Shown here in pieces: positions 1 through 7,599 of a DNA stretch of 28,800 bases (position 1 is its first letter; the number at the start of each line of letters is the position of its first letter). Made by a program: the position numbers and the translations under genes. The DNA is from an uncultured Oscillospiraceae bacterium (lineage in GTDB: Bacteria; Bacillota; Clostridia; Oscillospirales; Oscillospiraceae), in the NCBI GenBank assembly GCA_934591705.1, contig CAKTPM010000018.1, forward strand, positions 1 through 28,800, given 5' to 3'. A model generated the notes under the pieces. It was not told the DNA's origin. It saw only the letters and a program-made list of their open reading frames with translations, and made no database searches.

Positions 1-77
1 TCACCTACATCGTCTCCCGCTTCGTGGACGGCAAGGATTGGCTCCAGAACGCCATGGCCAAGAAGAACGCCCAGTAA
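1..77 (+). CDS. 3' end of an unidentified protein (partial)
   Basis: The third reading frame is open from the window edge to TAA at 75-77 and gives 24 residues ending in LQNAMAKKNAQ. Codon choice (GTC, CTC, CAG, GCC, AAG) matches the clearly coding genes downstream, so I take it as the true C-terminus of a plus-strand gene. The fragment carries no motif I recognise and I give no function. A GC-rich hairpin follows 51 bases later, and lysA starts 131 bases after the stop. Confidence 0.6.
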   Translation, partial: TYIVSRFVDGKDWLQNAMAKKNAQ

Positions 78-128
78 GCGGAAAGCAGAGATAAGTAAAA
101 AGAAAGAGCGTTTTCCTCGTGTGAGAAT

Positions 129-158
129 GGGGCTGCGGTTTGGTTGAGCCGCAGCCCC
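129..158 (+). other. Strong GC hairpin between the upstream gene and lysA
   Basis: A perfect 10-bp stem (129-138 with 149-158, GGGGCTGCGG arm) closes a 10-base loop. Neither strand has a T-run after it, so it is not a textbook intrinsic terminator. It may be an mRNA 3' end stabiliser or a weak terminator. No convincing promoter lies between it and lysA, so lysA may depend on read-through. Confidence 0.4.
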
Positions 159-208
159 GCCTCCCCCAAGGAGCGGCGCACAAGTTTATGCAGAAAGGGA
201 TATGCACC

Positions 209-1507
209 ATGATCTGCGAAAATATCACGGAAAAGAACGGTATTCTGTATTTTGCCGGTCAGAACACCGTGGAGCTTGCCAAAAAGTACGGCACACCCCT
301 GTACCTGATGGATGAAGACCGCATCCGTCATCAGTGCCGGGTCTATCAGGCCGCCTTCAAAAAGCACTTCGGCCCCGGCTCCCGGCCGCTTTTTGCCAGC
401 AAGGCCTGCTGCTTCAAGCGCATTTACGCCATCATGGCCGAGGAGGGCATGGGCATCGATGTGGTGTCCTCCGGCGAGATGTATACCGCCATCCAGGCGG
501 GCTACGACCTCAGCCATGCCTACTTCCACAGCAACAACAAAACAGATGCCGACATCGTCTACGGCATGGAGAACAAAGTCGGTTACTTTGTGGCCGACAA
601 TGTCGAGGAGATCCGTGCCATCGAGCGGGAGGCCGCCAAGCGGGGCATCCGCCAGAAGGTGCTCCTGCGCCTGACGCCCGGCATCGACCCGCACACCTAT
701 GAAGAAGTTGCCACCGGTAAGGTGGACAGCAAGTTCGGCTCCGCCATCGAGACCGGCCAGGCCGAGGAGATCGCCGTGTACACCCTGCAGCAGCCCCATG
801 TGGAGCTGATGGGCTTCCACTGCCATGTGGGCTCCCAGGTCTTCGGAGAGGACATCTTTGAGCGCGCAGCCGCCATCATGCTGGAGTTCATCGCCATGAT
901 GAAGGAGAAGCACGGCTACATGGCCGCCCAGCTCGACCTCGGCGGCGGCTACGGCGTGCGCTATGTGGAGTCCGACCCGGAGCTGGATGTGGACACCAAG
1001 GTGTCCCAGGTAGCGGCGGCCATCAAGGCCACCTGCCGGCGCCTGGGCATCGACATGCCGGAGATCCACATGGAGCCCGGCCGCAGCATTGTGGGCGCCG
1101 CCGGTATGACCCTCTATACCGTGGGCACCGTCAAGCGCATCCCCGGGTATAAGAACTATGTCTCCATTGACGGCGGCATGCCGGACAACCCCCGCTTTGC
1201 CCTCTATAAATCCAGCTACACCTGCTATGTGGCCAACAAGATGAACGAGCCCGAGGGCTTCCGGGCCTCCGTGGTGGGCCGCTGCTGCGAAAGCGGCGAC
1301 ATCATCCAGGAGAATGTCCCGGTGCCCGAGAGCGTGGGCCGGGGCGATACCGTGGCCGTGTGCACCACCGGCGCCTACAACTACTCCATGGCCTCCAACT
1401 ATAACCGCCTGGGCCGTCCCCCTGTGGTGATGCTCCGGGGCGGGAACGAGAGCTATGTGGCCGTGCGCCGGGAGAGCTTCGAGGACCTGTGCCGCAACGA
1501 TCTGTAA
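209..1507 (+). CDS. lysA: Diaminopimelate decarboxylase LysA
   Basis: This is a fold-type III, PLP-dependent decarboxylase that converts meso-diaminopimelate to L-lysine, the last step of lysine synthesis in the cytoplasm. The PLP lysine sits in ASKACC (K65), the HCHVGSQ motif is at about 204-210, the phosphate-binding EPGR is at 289-292, and the catalytic Cys lies in the canonical CCESGD motif (C359/C360, E361, D364). The length of 432 aa is normal for the family. I chose ATG 209 because AGAAAGGGA (192-200) lies just upstream; in-frame starts further 5' run through the hairpin at 129-158 and lack a ribosome site. A hairpin at 1536-1570 ends the unit. A second member of the same superfamily lies at 3622-4818, but only this copy has the CESGD signature. 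Confidence 0.93.
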   Translation: MICENITEKNGILYFAGQNTVELAKKYGTPLYLMDEDRIRHQCRVYQAAFKKHFGPGSRPLFASKACCFKRIYAIMAEEGMGIDVVSSGEMYTAIQAGYDLSHAYFHSNNKTDADIVYGMENKVGYFVADNVEEIRAIEREAAKRGIRQKVLLRLTPGIDPHTYEEVATGKVDSKFGSAIETGQAEEIAVYTLQQPHVELMGFHCHVGSQVFGEDIFERAAAIMLEFIAMMKEKHGYMAAQLDLGGGYGVRYVESDPELDVDTKVSQVAAAIKATCRRLGIDMPEIHMEPGRSIVGAAGMTLYTVGTVKRIPGYKNYVSIDGGMPDNPRFALYKSSYTCYVANKMNEPEGFRASVVGRCCESGDIIQENVPVPESVGRGDTVAVCTTGAYNYSMASNYNRLGRPPVVMLRGGNESYVAVRRESFEDLCRNDL

Positions 1508-1535
1508 GAGACCTTCCCTATGGAAAAACCGCGCT

Positions 1536-1570
1536 CCTCCCCATGCCGCACCCCCGGCGGCATGGGGAGG
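1536..1570 (+). terminator. Terminator-like hairpin after lysA
   Basis: A 13-bp perfect stem (1536-1548 with 1558-1570) closes a 9-base loop 28 bases after the lysA stop. The downstream T content is poor (TTTCTT about 12 bases later), so its efficiency is uncertain, but position and stability fit a terminator. Confidence 0.5.
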
Positions 1571-1610
1571 GACCCGGCGCAGATTTCTTGGAAAAAGAGT
1601 AAAAAAGGGG

Positions 1611-1639
1611 TTGACAAAAGACCCCTGCGCCGCTATAAT
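1611..1639 (+). promoter_or_regulatory. Consensus promoter of tRNA-Leu
   Basis: TTGACA (1611-1616) and TATAAT (1634-1639) are both perfect sigma-A boxes separated by exactly 17 bp. The predicted start is near 1646, about 32 bases before the mature tRNA 5' end. Such a promoter fits a stable RNA gene. Confidence 0.9.
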
Positions 1640-1677
1640 AACATTCGTTCCGTGCGAAACGAAACACCCTAAAATAT

Positions 1678-1765
1678 GCGCGAGTGGTGGAATTGGCAGA
1701 CTCGCTAGATTCAGGTTCTAGTGCTCATTCCGGGCGTGCGGGTTCAAGTCCCGCCTCGCGCACCA
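1678..1765 (+). tRNA. tRNA-Leu (anticodon CAG)
   Basis: The acceptor arm pairs GCGCGAG (1678-1684) with CTCGCGC (1755-1761), followed by discriminator A and an encoded CCA (1763-1765). The anticodon arm CTAGA-TTCAGGT-TCTAG has CAG at the anticodon position, reading CUG codons. The T arm is GCGGGTTCAAGTCCCGC, and a long variable arm marks a class II tRNA. The length is 88 nt including CCA. It is an isolated gene with its own promoter and terminator. Confidence 0.96.
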
Positions 1766-1770
1766 AGAAA

Positions 1771-1801
1771 AAAGACAGTTGCTTTGGCAGCTGTCTTTTT
1801 T
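1771..1801 (+). terminator. Intrinsic terminator of tRNA-Leu
   Basis: A 12-bp stem with one G-U pair (1771-1782 with 1787-1798), loop TTTG, merges into a T-run of at least six. It starts five bases after the CCA end. Confidence 0.88.
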
Positions 1802-1893
1802 CACGGAAATGCGTCCGCGATGGCGCCGTTTTGCCGTACCTTCGGGTGTATGCCAATCCTTTGGAGCATCCGAAAAAGTATGCAGACGGAGAG

Positions 1894-1922
1894 TTGCTAA
1901 AAGCGGAATTCTGTGGTAGAGT
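1894..1922 (+). promoter_or_regulatory. Promoter of the MATE gene
   Basis: TTGCTA (1894-1899), 17 bp, then TAGAGT (1917-1922). The predicted start near 1929 lies downstream of the possible GTG start at 1913, which argues that translation begins at 1946 or 1952. Confidence 0.6.
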
Positions 1923-1951
1923 GGGGAAAACACACTTTTGGAGGTATGGCC

Positions 1952-3364
1952 TTGAAAACGGATCATCTGGCTTTGCTGCGCAAGGGTGCACCGCTGAACA
2001 CCCATCAGCAGATCGCCCTGACGCTGCAGCTCAGCTGGCCGGCCATTATGGCACAGCTCGCCATCATCATCATGCAGTATATCGACGCAGCCATGGTGGG
2101 CCGTTTAGGATCCACCCAGTCGGCGGCGGTGGGGCTGGTGACCTCCACCACCTGGCTCTTCGGCGAGCTGACGCATGCGGCGGCGGCGGGCTTCAATGTA
2201 CTGACGGCCCAGAGAATGGGCGCCGGCCGCCTGGCAGAGGCGCGCAATATCCTCAAGCAAGCCCTGGTGCTGTGCCTGGCCTTCAGCACGGTGCTGGCGG
2301 TGCTGGCGGCGGCGCTGTCCACGCCGCTGCCCGCGCTGCTGCGGGCGGATCAGAGCATCTGGAAGGACGCCTCCGCCTATTTTTTGGTATACAGCTTGTT
2401 CCTGCCCGCCCTCCAGCTGAGTAATATAGCGGCCGGTCAGCTGCAGGCCACAGGCAATATGCGCACGCCCGGCACCTGCATGGTGATCATGTGCGCGCTG
2501 GATGTGGTCTTTAACACCCTCTTCATTTTCCCCACCGGCACCGTCCGACTCGGTTCCCTGGCGCTGCCGGGGGCGGGACTGGGCACGGCGGGCGCCGCCC
2601 TGGGCACCGGCCTTGCCGAGCTGGTGGTGGGCCTGTATCTATTGCATTTTGTCCTGCGCCGCAGCCCGGAGCTTCGCCTGCAGAAGGGGGAGCGCCTGCG
2701 CTTTGACCGGGGGCAGCTTTCCGCTATGCTCCGCATTGCCGCACCTGTTGCGACGGAGAAGGTGATCCTGTCCACGGCCCAGATCGCCTCCACCACCATC
2801 GTGGCGCCCCTGGGCACGGTGGCCATCGCCGCCAACTCCTTTGCCGTCACGGCGGAGAGTCTGTGCTATATGCCTGCCTACGGCATCCAGAGCGCTGCGT
2901 CCATGCTGGTGGGGCAGAGCGTGGGTGCAGGGCGGCGGCGCATGGCGCGCCGCCTGGGCTGGGTCACGGTGCTGCTGGGCATGGTGGGCATGGTCATCAC
3001 CGGCGGGCTGCTGTACATCTTCGCCCCGCAGATGATGGCCATATTGACGCCGGATCCCGACATCATCGCCCAGGGTGTCCGGGTTCTGCGCATCGAGGCC
3101 TTTGCCGAGCCCCTGTACGGCGCCTCCATCGTGGCCGGCGGCGTGTTCCAGGGTACCGGCAGAACGCTGGTCCCCACGCTCTTCAACCTGGGCAGCATGT
3201 GGGGCATCCGTATACCTCTGGCATGGCTGGCCGCTCCCCGCTGGGGGCTGCCCGGCGTATGGACAGCCATGTGCCTGGAGCTGTGCATCCGGGGCATACT
3301 CTACCTGACGCGGCTGGCCGGCAAGCGCTGGATGCCGCCGGAGGAGCAGGAGAGCCGGGCGTAG
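1952..3364 (+). CDS. MATE family multidrug/cation efflux transporter
   Basis: An integral membrane antiporter of the multidrug and toxin extrusion family (NorM/DinF-like), expected to export organic cations or drugs using a Na+ or H+ gradient. The N-terminal LSWPAIMAQLAIIIMQYIDA and following AMVGRLG are typical of helix 1 and the first loop, and about twelve hydrophobic segments form two related halves. The length from TTG 1952 is 470 aa. I prefer this TTG because GGAGG (1940-1944) is seven bases upstream; the ATG at 1946 is only one base from GGAGG, and the GTG at 1913 precedes the predicted transcript start. The gene is monocistronic, with its own promoter and a 17-bp terminator hairpin. 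The substrate cannot be read from sequence. Confidence 0.9.
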   Translation: MKTDHLALLRKGAPLNTHQQIALTLQLSWPAIMAQLAIIIMQYIDAAMVGRLGSTQSAAVGLVTSTTWLFGELTHAAAAGFNVLTAQRMGAGRLAEARNILKQALVLCLAFSTVLAVLAAALSTPLPALLRADQSIWKDASAYFLVYSLFLPALQLSNIAAGQLQATGNMRTPGTCMVIMCALDVVFNTLFIFPTGTVRLGSLALPGAGLGTAGAALGTGLAELVVGLYLLHFVLRRSPELRLQKGERLRFDRGQLSAMLRIAAPVATEKVILSTAQIASTTIVAPLGTVAIAANSFAVTAESLCYMPAYGIQSAASMLVGQSVGAGRRRMARRLGWVTVLLGMVGMVITGGLLYIFAPQMMAILTPDPDIIAQGVRVLRIEAFAEPLYGASIVAGGVFQGTGRTLVPTLFNLGSMWGIRIPLAWLAAPRWGLPGVWTAMCLELCIRGILYLTRLAGKRWMPPEEQESRA

Positions 3365-3409
3365 CCGCGCCGGGGGAGCCCTGAGCCCTCACCTAACCGA
3401 TCCGTGTAC

Positions 3410-3446
3410 AAGGATGCCTCCGCGGGAATCCCGCGGAGGCATCCTT
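3410..3446 (+). terminator. Terminator after the MATE gene
   Basis: A perfect 17-bp stem (3410-3426 with 3430-3446) with a three-base loop AAT. The T-rich tail is interrupted (CTTGCTGTTCT), but the stem is very stable. Confidence 0.65.
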
Positions 3447-3571
3447 CTTGCTGTTCTCAGGGCCGCCGGCTTTGGCTCCGGCCTTGGGTGTCCGGTAGGG
3501 TGGAGGGAGCGCTTTGCCGGCAGCTCCGGGTCATCTGCCCCTTGTCAGCGTGCGGCAAACATGCTACACTG

Positions 3572-3600
3572 GTAGCACAAAGACCCCGGCGCATTATAAT
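3572..3600 (+). promoter_or_regulatory. Probable promoter of the LysA-like decarboxylase
   Basis: A perfect TATAAT lies at 3595-3600; the best -35 at 17 bp is GTAGCA (3572-3577), which is weak. The predicted start near 3607 leaves an mRNA leader of only about 15 bases ahead of ATG 3622. The 120 bases between the MATE terminator and this site hold nothing else that I recognise. Confidence 0.5.
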
Positions 3601-3621
3601 AAATAGACGGAGGAACGGACT

Positions 3622-4818
3622 ATGGCCATCACCAAGGAGCTCCTGACCACACTTTCGCGGCAGCACGACAGCTTTTACCTCTATGACGGCCCGGGTATTG
3701 CCCGGCGGGCGGAGAAGCTGAAGGCCGCCTTCCCCTATGCGTCCATTCTGTATTCCATCAAGTGCAACCCCCATCCCCGGGTGCTGGACACCGTGTTCGG
3801 CGCGGGCTTCGGCGCCGATGCCGCCAGCTTGGGGGAGGTGCTTTTGGCGGCGGAAAGAGGCCTCGCGCCCGAGGCGATCTACTACTCCGCCCCCGGCAGG
3901 ACCGCCGCGGAGCTGGCCGAGGCCGCCGGTCGGGCCACCATCATTGCCGACAGCATCCATGAGCTGGACATGCTGGAGGAGCTGGCGGCAGGGCAGGGGA
4001 GGACCCTGGAGGTGGGCATCCGCCTGAACCCCGGCTTCTCCTTTGACGGCGGCCCGGCGGGCCCCTCCAAGTTCGGCATCGACGAGGCCCAGGTGCTGGA
4101 GCTCCTGCGCCAGGGCCGCTGCCCCCACCTGCAGGTGACAGGCATCCATGTCCACCTCCGCAGCCAGGTGCTGGACGCCGCCGCCATCGGCGGATACTAC
4201 CGCAGCATGTTCGCCCTGGCGGAGCGGGTGGAGGCCGTACTGGGCCGGGAGCTTGCCTATATCAACCTGGGCTCCGGCATCGGTGTGCCCTATGCCCCGG
4301 ACCAGCAGGAGGTGGCTCTGGAGGAGCTCAGCGCCATCCTGCGGGAGGCCATCGGCGGGCGCAGGAGCCGCATCTTCATCGAGTCCGGCCGCTACAGCGT
4401 GTGCGAAAACGGTGTGTATGTCACCCGGGTGCTGGATAAAAAGACCTCCTGCGGCAAGACCTTTGTGATCCTGAAGAACACCCTCAACGGCTTTGTGCGG
4501 CCCTCTCTGGCCCGGATGGCGGAGCGGGGCGGCGCCAACCCCACCCCCTGGGAGCCCCTCTATACCGGCCGGGACAGCTTTGCCTTTACCCCCCTTACCC
4601 AGCGGGCGGAGCGGGAGACCGTGGATCTTGTGGGCTGCCTGTGCACCGGTACGGATGTCATCGCCGAGGGCATCGACCTGCCTCGGCTGGAGGTCGGCGA
4701 CCTGGTGTGCATCTCCAACGCCGGCGCCTATGCGGCGGTGCTCTCGCCCATGCAGTTTGCCTCCCTGCAAAAGCCGGTGGAGCTCTTCCTGTGTGCAGAC
4801 GGCACAGCGGTCATCTGA
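3622..4818 (+). CDS. LysA-like PLP-dependent decarboxylase, substrate unassigned
   Basis: A second fold-type III PLP enzyme of the diaminopimelate/ornithine decarboxylase superfamily, 398 aa. The PLP lysine is K47 in YSIKCNPHP, the barrel motif is HVHLRSQ (176-182, against HCHVGSQ in LysA), the phosphate-binding motif is ESGRYSV (254-260, against EPGR), and the catalytic Cys lies in CTGTD (341-345) where LysA has CESGD. In the family the residue after Cys (Glu in LysA, Asp in ornithine decarboxylase) contacts the distal end of the substrate; here it is Thr. That suggests a substrate other than diaminopimelate or ornithine, but this is inference. GGAGGA at 3609-3614 supports ATG 3622. The gene stands alone between terminators, so context gives no pathway. 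Confidence 0.85.
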   Translation: MAITKELLTTLSRQHDSFYLYDGPGIARRAEKLKAAFPYASILYSIKCNPHPRVLDTVFGAGFGADAASLGEVLLAAERGLAPEAIYYSAPGRTAAELAEAAGRATIIADSIHELDMLEELAAGQGRTLEVGIRLNPGFSFDGGPAGPSKFGIDEAQVLELLRQGRCPHLQVTGIHVHLRSQVLDAAAIGGYYRSMFALAERVEAVLGRELAYINLGSGIGVPYAPDQQEVALEELSAILREAIGGRRSRIFIESGRYSVCENGVYVTRVLDKKTSCGKTFVILKNTLNGFVRPSLARMAERGGANPTPWEPLYTGRDSFAFTPLTQRAERETVDLVGCLCTGTDVIAEGIDLPRLEVGDLVCISNAGAYAAVLSPMQFASLQKPVELFLCADGTAVI

Positions 4819-4826
4819 AATTAAAA

Positions 4827-4856
4827 GAAATCGAGAGCCGCCCGGCTCTCGATTTC
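4827..4856. terminator. Bidirectional terminator between the decarboxylase and tcdA
   Basis: A 14-bp near-perfect inverted repeat (4827-4840 with 4843-4856) lies between converging genes. The minus-strand transcript would end in CTTTTAATTT, a better T-run than the plus strand, which continues CTGTATTTTCTG. Confidence 0.7.
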
Positions 4857-4901
4857 CTGTATTTTCTGCTGCAAACGGATGGCGGCGGCTGCCGAGGCAC
4901 C

Positions 4902-5630
4902 TTACCGCGGGATGACCCCTTCACCGGAGAGAAGATCCTGCACCACGGTGCCTGCGATGAGAAGCCCCGCACAGGCCGGCACCCAGCTGACGCTGGCAGG
5001 GACGCTGCGGCGGCCGGGGGGCGGGGTCTCCGGCTGGGTGGTGGGATGGGGCTCCTCGGGGCTGAAGCACACCCGCAGGTGCCGGATATCCCGGGCTCGC
5101 AGCTCCCGGCGCATGACCCGGGCCAAGGGGTCGCCGGTCGTCTTGGAGATGTCGCACACCGTCAGCTGCTGGGGATCCAGCTTGTTGCCGGTGCCCAGGG
5201 AGCTGATGAGGGGGATGCCCCGGGCCTGGGCCTGCTCCACCAGATCCAGCTTGCAGCTCACCAGGTCGATGGCGTCCACGATGTAGTCGTAGCGGCAGGG
5301 GAAGAAGTCCTCCCGATGGGCGGCATCGTAGGTACCCACGATGGGGTGTACCGCCGCCTCCGGGTGGATGTCCCGGCAGCGCCGGGCGGCCACCTGCGCC
5401 TTGGGCTGGCCGAGGGTGGAGGTCAGGGCATAGAGCTGACGGTTGCAGTTGCTGAGCCCTACAGTGTCCTGGTCAATGAGGGTCAGCTCCCCCACGCCGG
5501 CGCGGCACAGGGCCTCGGCCGCATAGCTGCCCACGCCGCCTAAGCCGAACACCGCTACATGGCTGCGGCGGAGGGTCTCCATGGCGGCCTCGCCCAGGAG
5601 CATCTCCTGGCGGATAAAGCGCTCATTCAT
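4902..5630 (-). CDS. tcdA: tRNA threonylcarbamoyladenosine dehydratase TcdA
   Basis: An E1-like (ThiF/MoeB fold) enzyme that uses ATP to dehydrate t6A37 in ANN-decoding tRNAs to the cyclic form ct6A. The nucleotide-binding loop is FGLGGVGS (28-35), followed by LIDQDTVGLSNCNRQ with the Asp and the Asn/Arg/Gln residues of the E1 superfamily. No paired CxxC zinc motifs are present, which separates TcdA from MoeB/ThiF. The length of 242 aa fits. GGAAGGAAG nine bases upstream supports ATG at 5630. The gene follows the foldase on the same strand with a terminator between, and no separate promoter is obvious. In Bacillus subtilis the homologue YrvM is, as I recall, next to the 6S-1 RNA gene, relevant to the RNA at 7415-7599. 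Confidence 0.88.
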   Translation of the reverse strand: MNERFIRQEMLLGEAAMETLRRSHVAVFGLGGVGSYAAEALCRAGVGELTLIDQDTVGLSNCNRQLYALTSTLGQPKAQVAARRCRDIHPEAAVHPIVGTYDAAHREDFFPCRYDYIVDAIDLVSCKLDLVEQAQARGIPLISSLGTGNKLDPQQLTVCDISKTTGDPLARVMRRELRARDIRHLRVCFSPEEPHPTTQPETPPPGRRSVPASVSWVPACAGLLIAGTVVQDLLSGEGVIPR

Positions 5631-5649
5631 AAAGCCAAACTTCCTTCCG

Positions 5650-5678
5650 AAAAGGGGCCGCCTTGCGGCGGCCCCTCT
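5650..5678 (-). terminator. Terminator after the foldase gene
   Basis: A 9-bp GC stem (5654-5662 with 5667-5675) closes a 4-base loop and on the minus strand is followed by TTTT. It lies 31 bases beyond the foldase stop and just before the tcdA ribosome site, so some read-through into tcdA is likely. Confidence 0.7.
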
Positions 5679-5708
5679 TTTATTATGGGTTATGAAACTG
5701 ACGGTGAC

Positions 5709-7268
5709 TCAGCCCACATACTTCATGCCGGAGAGCTCCTTGGCCTCCAGGCCGTCTACCAGGGCAGCCACATATGCGTCCACATCCTCCTGGGCCTTCT
5801 CCTCCCGGGCCATCACCTTCCAGGCGGTGTCGCCGGTGGAGACGAAGTACATGATGTGGTAGCCGTAGGAGGTCTCCACGATGCCGGTGTCGCCGGCCTG
5901 ACGGGAAGCATCGAAGCACCAGTCGTTGAAGGCCTGGACCATCTGGCCCCGGCGGATGTTCTCATAGAGCCCGCCGGTGGCAGCGGAGCCGGGATCGGCG
6001 GTGTTCTCGGTGGCCAGGGCGGCGAAGGAGGCCTCAGTGGCCTCGCCGTCCTTCCACTGCTGCAGCAGGGTCTCGGCCTTCTCCTTGGCCTCGGCCTTGG
6101 CGGCCTCGGTGTCGCTGTTGCTGCCGTTGGGGGTGATGAGGATGTGGCGGACATTCACCGTGGGATACTCGGGGCGGCCGGCGCTGTGGAACAGGGCCAC
6201 ATAGTAGGTGGGCACGCCGCCCTCCGCGGTGGTATCGATGGTGGTGGTGTCGCCGGCCTGACGGGCGGCATCATAGGCCCACTTGGCCACATCCGTGCCG
6301 TCGGTGGTGGCGTTGCTGACATGGCGGTAGGAGATGAGGGTGCTGTTGTCATAGCTGTTGGCGATCTCCTCCATGGACTCGCCGGCGGCCACGCGCTTTT
6401 CCGCGTCAGCCAGGCAGTCACGGGCGGCCTGGGCGGCAGCGGCGGTCTCCTCCTCGGTGGCCTCGATGGTGTTGCCGTCGGCATCGGTCTTGGCGGCGGT
6501 GGCGCCGCTGATGTAGAGATACTCGTAGTCGGCCTGGTCGAAGTGCTCCTTGTCGGCGGCGTAGAAGGCCTCCAGCTCATCGTCGGTATAGGTGAGCTCG
6601 GTCTGGTAGTTGGTCATGTAGTGCTGCACCAGCTCCTCGCTCTTCAGCAGCTCCTGGAAGAGGGATACGGTCATGTACTTGCCGTAGATGGCCTTGAGGT
6701 AGCTGCCGGTGGACATACCGTTCTGCTTGGCATAGGTCTTGATGGTGTCCAGGGTCTCCTGCACCTCGGCGTTCATCTCATCGGTGAAGGTGAAGCCGGC
6801 CTCCTTGGCGGCCTGGGTGACGGCCTGGGTATTGATGAGAGTCTTTTTGGTGGCGTACATAAAGTAGTCCTGCCAGGTGACGATGCTCTCATCGCTGAGA
6901 CCCAGGAGCAGCTTGGCAGTGTCGTTGATGTTCTGCTGGTCATAGGCCGTCTTGGTGTCCAGGCCGAAATAGGTGCTGTAGGAGCTGTTGGCCACGCTGT
7001 TGATGGCGTTGCGGTAGTAGTAGCTCACCTGGGCGGGCTTGTACTCCACACCGTTGATCTCCATGGCGGCAGTGTTGCGCTGGAAGATGCCGGAGTTGCC
7101 CAGGAAGGCGGCGATGCCCACCACCACGAACACAACGGCTACCAGGATGTAGAGGTTGCGGCTGCGGCGGTCCTTGGCGGCCTGGGCCTGCTGCTTGGCG
7201 GTCTTTTCGTCGCGGATGCTCTGAATCGTCGGATCCTGACGGTTTTTCTTCTCACGGGATGCACTCAT
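5709..7268 (-). CDS. Membrane-anchored parvulin-type peptidyl-prolyl isomerase (PrsA/SurA-like foldase)
   Basis: An extracytoplasmic protein-folding factor. The order is a charged, Lys/Arg/Gln-rich cytoplasmic tail (1-37), one transmembrane helix (about 39-57, LYILVAVVFVVVGIAAFLG), a helical chaperone-like region, and a PpiC/rotamase domain at about 368-475, starting VNVRHILIT and ending GYHIMYFV. The total is 519 aa, longer than typical PrsA. There is no lipobox Cys after the hydrophobic segment, so it is anchored by the helix, not by lipid. ATG 7268 is preceded by GAGAGGA at a long 12-base spacing. The frame is open up to 7553, but that extension crosses the promoter at 7333-7361 and the RNA gene at 7415-7599, so it is not coding. 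Confidence 0.85.
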   Translation of the reverse strand: MSASREKKNRQDPTIQSIRDEKTAKQQAQAAKDRRSRNLYILVAVVFVVVGIAAFLGNSGIFQRNTAAMEINGVEYKPAQVSYYYRNAINSVANSSYSTYFGLDTKTAYDQQNINDTAKLLLGLSDESIVTWQDYFMYATKKTLINTQAVTQAAKEAGFTFTDEMNAEVQETLDTIKTYAKQNGMSTGSYLKAIYGKYMTVSLFQELLKSEELVQHYMTNYQTELTYTDDELEAFYAADKEHFDQADYEYLYISGATAAKTDADGNTIEATEEETAAAAQAARDCLADAEKRVAAGESMEEIANSYDNSTLISYRHVSNATTDGTDVAKWAYDAARQAGDTTTIDTTAEGGVPTYYVALFHSAGRPEYPTVNVRHILITPNGSNSDTEAAKAEAKEKAETLLQQWKDGEATEASFAALATENTADPGSAATGGLYENIRRGQMVQAFNDWCFDASRQAGDTGIVETSYGYHIMYFVSTGDTAWKVMAREEKAQEDVDAYVAALVDGLEAKELSGMKYVG

Positions 7269-7332
7269 TTGTTCATTCAGTCCTCTCAAAAAAATAGGTG
7301 ATGACACCTTATATACAAAAGCGTACCAAGGT

Positions 7333-7361
7333 ATTATACAAGATATTCCCCGGTTTCGCAA
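7333..7361 (-). promoter_or_regulatory. Promoter of the parvulin foldase gene
   Basis: On the minus strand TTGCGA (7356-7361), 17 bp, perfect TATAAT (7333-7338). The predicted start near 7326 gives a leader of about 58 bases before ATG 7268. Confidence 0.75.
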
Positions 7362-7414
7362 GCATATTCTGCGGGAATTCACCTTAAATTCAAAAATACC
7401 CTCCAAAAGGGCAG

Positions 7415-7599
7415 AAAAACAGCGATGCATAAGAACCAGATTATAACCTGCGCCGTTTGTGCAGGTGGGTTGTCTCCAGCTTGCTTTACTGCTTCCAACT
7501 TCCAGCCGCGAACGGCAGCCGGGAGGCCTGCAAACCACATACTGATCCGACATCCCCTATAATCAATGTCAGGATAAAAACGGTCCTTATACATCGCTG
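7415..7599 (-). ncRNA. ssrS: Structured small RNA, candidate 6S RNA
   Basis: This 185-base minus-strand segment is closed by an 18-bp helix: 7582-7599 (5' arm) pairs with 7420-7437 (3' arm), directly followed by UUUUU (7419-7415). Two of its pairs are G-U on the minus strand but would be A-C mismatches on the plus strand, so the RNA must be read on the minus strand. Inside lie a CUGACAU/AUGUCGG hairpin on the 5' side with another G-U pair, a GCCG-UUCG-CGGC hairpin at the far end, and a CCUGC/GCAGG hairpin on the 3' side. A long closing stem, a large internal bubble with a small 3'-side hairpin, a distal arm and a size near 185 nt match 6S RNA, the RNA polymerase-binding regulator. A protein frame through this region looks non-coding. 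The promoter is uncertain; TTTTCA-17-TAATAG at 7652-7624 is the best weak candidate. Confidence 0.6.

Noticed and set aside
78..208. Lysine riboswitch or T-box ahead of lysA
   Set aside because: The 131 bases hold only one GC hairpin; neither the lysine aptamer core nor a T-box sequence is present.
5..1069. Long minus-strand open frame opposite lysA
   Set aside because: It is a shadow of the GC-rich codon bias of lysA; composition is His/Val/Leu/Gly-rich with no recognisable domain, and it lacks a ribosome site.
5559..7301. 580-codon plus-strand open frame opposite the foldase gene
   Set aside because: Its protein is repetitive Gly/Val/Leu/His with no family resemblance, while the minus strand encodes a clear parvulin with matching promoter and terminator.
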